Assembly: GCA_024305105.1 (NCBI GenBank)
Contig: JAMWZA010000018.1
Span: 1-54,563, forward strand
Direction of reading: 5' to 3'
DNA from: Marinoscillum sp.
Lineage (GTDB): Bacteria; Bacteroidota; Bacteroidia; Cytophagales; Cyclobacteriaceae
Length of the DNA: 54,563 nt
Every line of letters starts with the position of its first letter. The first letter of the stretch is position 1. This document shows, piece by piece, positions 51,660 to 54,563 of this stretch. The notes beneath the pieces were generated by a model. That model had not been told where the DNA came from, ran no database searches, and saw nothing but the letters and a program-made list of their open reading frames with translations. The translations under genes and the position numbers were made by a program.

Positions 51660-52029
51660 ATAACGTTACTTTCATATCAAGGCTCGAATCAATCTTTGGT
51701 CTCAGGATATTGTAAATGACCACTGCAATATTCTCTGCAGTTGGGTTGAGCTGTTTAAATTCTTCTGTGTCAAGGTTTAGATTTTTGTGATCAAATTTCA
51801 CAAGTACTTCCTTTTTAATTAGATCGCTTAATTCCTTCATGTCATAGACATAACCGGTATCAGGATCGGGCTGCCCTATTAACTTTACGATCAACTCATA
51901 GTTATGACCATGCCAGTTAGGGTTGTTACATTTCCCAAAAACCTCATCGTTTTTTTGATCGGTCCAATTTGGATTGTTAAGACGATGGGCAGCATTAAAA
52001 TGTTCTTTTCTATATACAGCTATCTTCAT
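51622..52029 (-). CDS. 6-pyruvoyl-tetrahydropterin synthase/QueD family protein, PTPS-like
   Basis: A 135-residue T-fold enzyme. Zinc ligands His15, His40 and His42 are in FNAAHRL and NNPNWHGHNY; Cys34 is in GKCNNPNW. The motif GKCNNPN-x-HGHNY, with five residues between Cys and His, is that of animal 6-pyruvoyl-tetrahydropterin synthase, unlike the shorter Cys-His gap of typical QueD. Both families turn dihydroneopterin triphosphate into a pterin. First gene of the run, overlapping folE. Whether it feeds biopterin or queuosine cannot be decided from sequence alone, but the motif and neighbours favour the former. Confidence 0.92.
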   Translation of the reverse strand: MKIAVYRKEHFNAAHRLNNPNWTDQKNDEVFGKCNNPNWHGHNYELIVKLIGQPDPDTGYVYDMKELSDLIKKEVLVKFDHKNLNLDTEEFKQLNPTAENIAVVIYNILRPKIDSSLDMKVTLYETERNYVEYPA

Positions 52030-52052
52030 GAATTAGTGCTTTTGGCAAAATA

Positions 52053-52068
52053 GTAACATTCTTGTTAC
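52053..52068. promoter_or_regulatory. Operator-like inverted repeat between the pterin operon and the desaturase-like gene
   Basis: GTAACA-TTCT-TGTTAC, two 6-bp arms with a 4-base centre, 24-39 bases before the PTPS-like start and 68-83 before the desaturase-like start. On the minus strand it lies between a TTG and a TATTTTG, as MerR-type operators do. Confidence 0.45.
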
Positions 52069-52135
52069 AATTTTCCTTTCAAACATAAAGCAAAATCTAT
52101 TTGTTTAACTTTTTATAAAATAAATTAAACATTAA

Positions 52136-53572
52136 ATGCAAGATGTAATCGTTATCGGTAGTGGAATAGGTTCTTTGACGGCTGCAGCTATGTTAGCAAA
52201 ACGAGGGCTAAAACCTCTTATTCTAGAACAAAACTGGCAACCAGGAGGCTGCACCTCCTCCTATTGGCGTAAAGGTCACGTGTTCGAAACGGGAGCTACT
52301 ACGCTGGTGGGGTTAGACGACCATATGCCACTTAAGTTTTTGCTCGATGAAACGGGAATCAAGATTCCAACACGAAAACTTGACCTTCCGATGCAAGTCC
52401 ATATGAATGGAAAAGTCATCAACCGGTATCAAGACATTGAGCGTTGGAAAGTGGAAGCTTCAAAGCACTTTTCGGGAGATCAGGAGAAATTTTGGCGAGT
52501 CGCTTATGGTTTGAGTCAGTTTGTATGGAAAGCCTCTACACGATATCAATCCTTCCCTCCTGCTAAAACAGTAGATTGGATAGATTTGGCTCGTAAAGCC
52601 AATCCGATGGATGTACTCGATGCACGATTTGCCTTTAAATCCACCCAATCCATTATTGATAAATCGGATATCGATGATCCGAATTTTAAACGTTTTGTAG
52701 ACGAGCAGTTATTGATTACTGCCCAAAATCGGGCTGAAGAAGTCAATCACTTATTTGGGGCTGCTGCGCTATGTTATACCAACTATGGTAATCATTACAT
52801 AGATGGCGGTTTAATTAACCTGGTCAACCCAATCATTGAATACATTCAAAAAAATGGTGGACAAATCATTTATCGGGCAGGTGTGAAACAGGTCAAAAAA
52901 GTTAATCACGGGTATTTGGTAGAGACTAAAAGTAACACTTATAAGTCCAAATACTTAATCTCTGGAATACCTGTTAATAACCTACAGCCCATATCTACCG
53001 ATATTATTAGAAAATCCGTACATAAGAAGATACTTACGTCACGTCAGCTTTACAGCGCTTTCCAAATGGGAATTGCGTTTAAGCCAAACAGATCCTTTGA
53101 AAGTCTGCATCATCAAATCCATCTGGAGCAGCCGCTTACAGGAACCAACAGTCGCAGCATTTTCTTGAGTTTAAGTCATCCAGAGGATGAATCACGATCG
53201 GATGATGGTTCGCTAATCGCTTCAATCAGCACACACATTGCTGACCCACAAAACACGCAGATTATTTCAGAAGAAATAGAAGAGGCAATCTTAAACGTTT
53301 TAGAGGCTCATCAATTCATCAACAAATCTGACATCTCTTTCCAACACAGCAGCGGACCTAAGTCCTGGATGAAATGGACTGGACGTGCCTTTGGCTTTGT
53401 AGGAGGATATCCACAATACTTAAAAACCAAACCATGGCAAATGGTGGAAGCACGTCTGGATCATGCCGGAGCATATCAATGTGGAGATACAGCTTATCCG
53501 GGTCAAGGAATCCCAGGAGCCACACTAAGCGGACTTATTGCAGCCAAAAAACTAGCTTCTGACTGGTTTTAA
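52136..53572 (+). CDS. CrtISO/phytoene-desaturase-like FAD oxidoreductase
   Basis: A 478-residue flavoprotein of the carotenoid desaturase/isomerase and retinol saturase group. Seen: N-terminal FAD fold IVIGSGIGSLTAAAMLAKRG with the later LILEQ acid, the GGCTSSYWRKGHVFETGATTL block divided over the first 60 residues, and the C-terminal FAD motif GDTAYPGQGIPGATLSG. The GDxxxPGQGxxG form fits CrtISO/CrtH-type isomerases and saturases more than CrtI. Substrate could be a carotenoid or another polyene. No other crt genes are in the window. Divergent from the PTPS-folE-SDR run, with an inverted repeat between. Confidence 0.9.
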   Translation: MQDVIVIGSGIGSLTAAAMLAKRGLKPLILEQNWQPGGCTSSYWRKGHVFETGATTLVGLDDHMPLKFLLDETGIKIPTRKLDLPMQVHMNGKVINRYQDIERWKVEASKHFSGDQEKFWRVAYGLSQFVWKASTRYQSFPPAKTVDWIDLARKANPMDVLDARFAFKSTQSIIDKSDIDDPNFKRFVDEQLLITAQNRAEEVNHLFGAAALCYTNYGNHYIDGGLINLVNPIIEYIQKNGGQIIYRAGVKQVKKVNHGYLVETKSNTYKSKYLISGIPVNNLQPISTDIIRKSVHKKILTSRQLYSAFQMGIAFKPNRSFESLHHQIHLEQPLTGTNSRSIFLSLSHPEDESRSDDGSLIASISTHIADPQNTQIISEEIEEAILNVLEAHQFINKSDISFQHSSGPKSWMKWTGRAFGFVGGYPQYLKTKPWQMVEARLDHAGAYQCGDTAYPGQGIPGATLSGLIAAKKLASDWF

Positions 53573-53652
53573 TGCAATTAAATCACACAATAACCAAATC
53601 GTTGCGCTTCATTTAATATTAGACTATACGGATATTTTATTGCATTATTTTA

Positions 53653-53682
53653 TTGTAAATACAGATCAATTAACTATATTTA
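53653..53682 (+). promoter_or_regulatory. Promoter of the TerB-like gene
   Basis: TTG at 53653-53655, 19-base spacer, TATATTTA at 53675-53682 (TAnnTTTG with the last base changed). The expected start of transcription, near 53689, lies before the ATG at 53715 and after the TTG at 53640. Confidence 0.5.
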
Positions 53683-53714
53683 TCGATGAAACCACTAAAA
53701 TTACAGATAAGAAT

Positions 53715-54146
53715 ATGGGATGGATACAATCAATTTTTTCCGGAAACAAGGAGAAAGAGTATGTCAGCAAGCTTGCGCTGATCGGTGAAGCGCACAGTGC
53801 ATTTGACCCTGAAGAATTACAAATTCTCATGCGGGAAATGAATTATACCCCTGCTACTAAGCCAGTTTCCGAGACAGCAGTAGAACAGTACAGACTAAAA
53901 CTTCCACAATCGTCAAAAGAGAAATTCTCAATTGTTTTTTACCTGGTCAATGCTCTTATGGCCAATGGAGCTCTTTCCGAGAAAAAGGAAGCTTTGATTC
54001 GAAAGCTGATCAGCGGACTTGACTTGTCCCGTGAGAAGGCCATGGAATTGGTTTCATTTCTGAAAATGAACATTCGAAATGGACTTTCAGAGGAAGATTC
54101 TTTCAATAGGCTCGGATACTTACTAGATGTCGCAAAATACGCTTAA
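53715..54146 (+). CDS. TerB-like helical protein
   Basis: A 143-residue helical protein resembling the TerB/DjlA-type all-helix domain: YVSKLALIGEAHSAFDPEELQILMREM (helix with acidic residues), SKEKFSIVFYLVNALMANGALSEKKEALIRKLISGLDLSREKA and a closing EEDSFNRLGYLLDVAKYA. TerB-like domains are often linked to tellurite or membrane-stress clusters; here no ter genes are near. The frame extends to a TTG at 53640, but a promoter at 53653-53682 lies inside that extension, so ATG 53715 is chosen. Followed by its own terminator. Confidence 0.75.
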   Translation: MGWIQSIFSGNKEKEYVSKLALIGEAHSAFDPEELQILMREMNYTPATKPVSETAVEQYRLKLPQSSKEKFSIVFYLVNALMANGALSEKKEALIRKLISGLDLSREKAMELVSFLKMNIRNGLSEEDSFNRLGYLLDVAKYA

Positions 54147-54154
54147 ACCTGCCT

Positions 54155-54182
54155 AAGGTCGTGGTGTAGCCCCCACGACCTT
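54155..54182 (+). terminator. Terminator of the TerB-like gene
   Basis: A perfect 10-bp stem (54155-54164 with 54173-54182), 8-base loop, followed by a T-rich stretch. Confidence 0.85.
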
Positions 54183-54271
54183 TCCTTTATTCATCACTCC
54201 CGCCCAATAAAAACCAGACATTATTTGAATTCTTCTTCCATGCCTATTGTTTTGTGGGCTAAATTCGAATA

Positions 54272-54563
54272 ATGGAAATTCCACAGATCAAAGAAAAACT
54301 CGAACAGTACAAGTCGGAGGGAAAAACCTTGTTCACTACAAGTTCTTTCCAAACCCATAGTCTGGTGATGCTTCATATTATCAGCAAGCTTGATAATTCC
54401 ATTCCGGTCTATTTTTTGAATACAGGTTATCACTTTCCGGAAACGGTCGCATTTAAAGATCAGATAGCGGATCAATTTGGTCTTAAGGTCATTGAGACCA
54501 GATCGACAATGCCGCGGTTCATGCAACGTGATGAGAATGGCAGATTGTTATTCACCTCAGACC
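54272..54563 (+). CDS. cysH: Phosphoadenylyl-/adenylyl-sulfate reductase, 5' part
   Basis: The first 97 residues of a PAPS/APS reductase; the gene runs out of the window. The protein reduces (phospho)adenylyl sulfate to sulfite with thioredoxin in sulfate assimilation. Seen: LFTTSSFQTHSLVMLHII (the nucleotide-binding PP-loop variant), VYFLNTGYHFPETVAFKDQI (family hallmark FLNTGYHFPET) and LKVIETRS. The downstream Cys motif and the rest are outside the window. Start ATG 54272. Confidence 0.9.
   Translation, partial: MEIPQIKEKLEQYKSEGKTLFTTSSFQTHSLVMLHIISKLDNSIPVYFLNTGYHFPETVAFKDQIADQFGLKVIETRSTMPRFMQRDENGRLLFTSD

Noticed and set aside
54221-54526. 101-codon open frame on the minus strand
   Set aside because: Antisense to the cysH start, whose protein motifs are unmistakable.

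Overview
The window reads as chromosomal DNA of a marine or soil Bacteroidota, most likely of the Cytophagales type. The supporting signs are a gliding-motility gene (gldC), a type IX secretion C-terminal sorting domain, two TonB-dependent receptors with N-terminal carboxypeptidase-regulatory-like domains, a TonB energy transducer, the ftsX-DUF3098-uppP-truB-ribF block, and promoter-like sites of the Bacteroidota form (TTG, about 17-20 bases, TAnnTTTG). Shine-Dalgarno motifs are generally absent. Coding density is high, base composition looks even, and no transposase, phage gene, CRISPR array, rRNA or tRNA was seen. The window ends inside a cysH-like gene.

Layout. 1-5 kb: three small envelope proteins of unknown role, a heme/siderophore-type TonB receptor and a STAS-like protein. 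5-15 kb: a lipoprotein and bioD-bioA (minus strand), a lipoprotein, menB with an overlapping short FGE-like gene, a K+/H+ antiporter, then bioF divergent from an LpxR-type lipid A deacylase, and a quinone oxidoreductase. 15-25 kb: a small membrane protein, an ArsC-like protein, a large secreted BNR/VPS10-repeat protein, a DUF1800-DUF1501 pair, a YciI-like lipoprotein, tonB and a two-domain fasciclin lipoprotein. 25-36 kb: a voltage-gated K+ channel, a second TonB receptor, then a long minus-strand run: ECF sigma factor with a membrane anti-sigma-like partner, ftsX, DUF3098, uppP, truB, ribF, two tandem M48 proteases and gldC.

36-49 kb holds all four parts of the ligase-associated DNA damage response set: phosphoesterase PdeM, Lhr-type helicase, ATP-dependent DNA ligase and metallo-beta-lactamase exonuclease. 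They lie on one strand but are interrupted by unrelated genes (DUF2147, DoxX, a lone receiver domain, DUF2784, an ENPP-type phosphodiesterase, and a membrane pyrophosphatase with an acidic C-terminal tail). 49-52 kb is a tight run: PTPS-type pterin synthase, folE, an SDR lacking the catalytic tyrosine, a coiled-coil protein, a STAS-like protein and a flavin reductase, whose stop codon overlaps the start of the repair exonuclease. A carotenoid desaturase/isomerase-like gene is divergent from this run, with an inverted repeat between them. The last genes are a TerB-like protein and the cysH fragment.

The strongest leads are the pterin/flavin/DNA-repair operon at 47.8-52 kb with its tyrosine-less SDR, the scattered ligase-associated repair set, the Tat plus type IX signals on the DUF1501 partner of a signal-less DUF1800 protein, and two intergenic elements that look like dispersed Bacteroidota repeats. 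All functions come from reading sequence; no database search was run. Several gene starts were moved from the longest possible frame, and each entry gives the reason.
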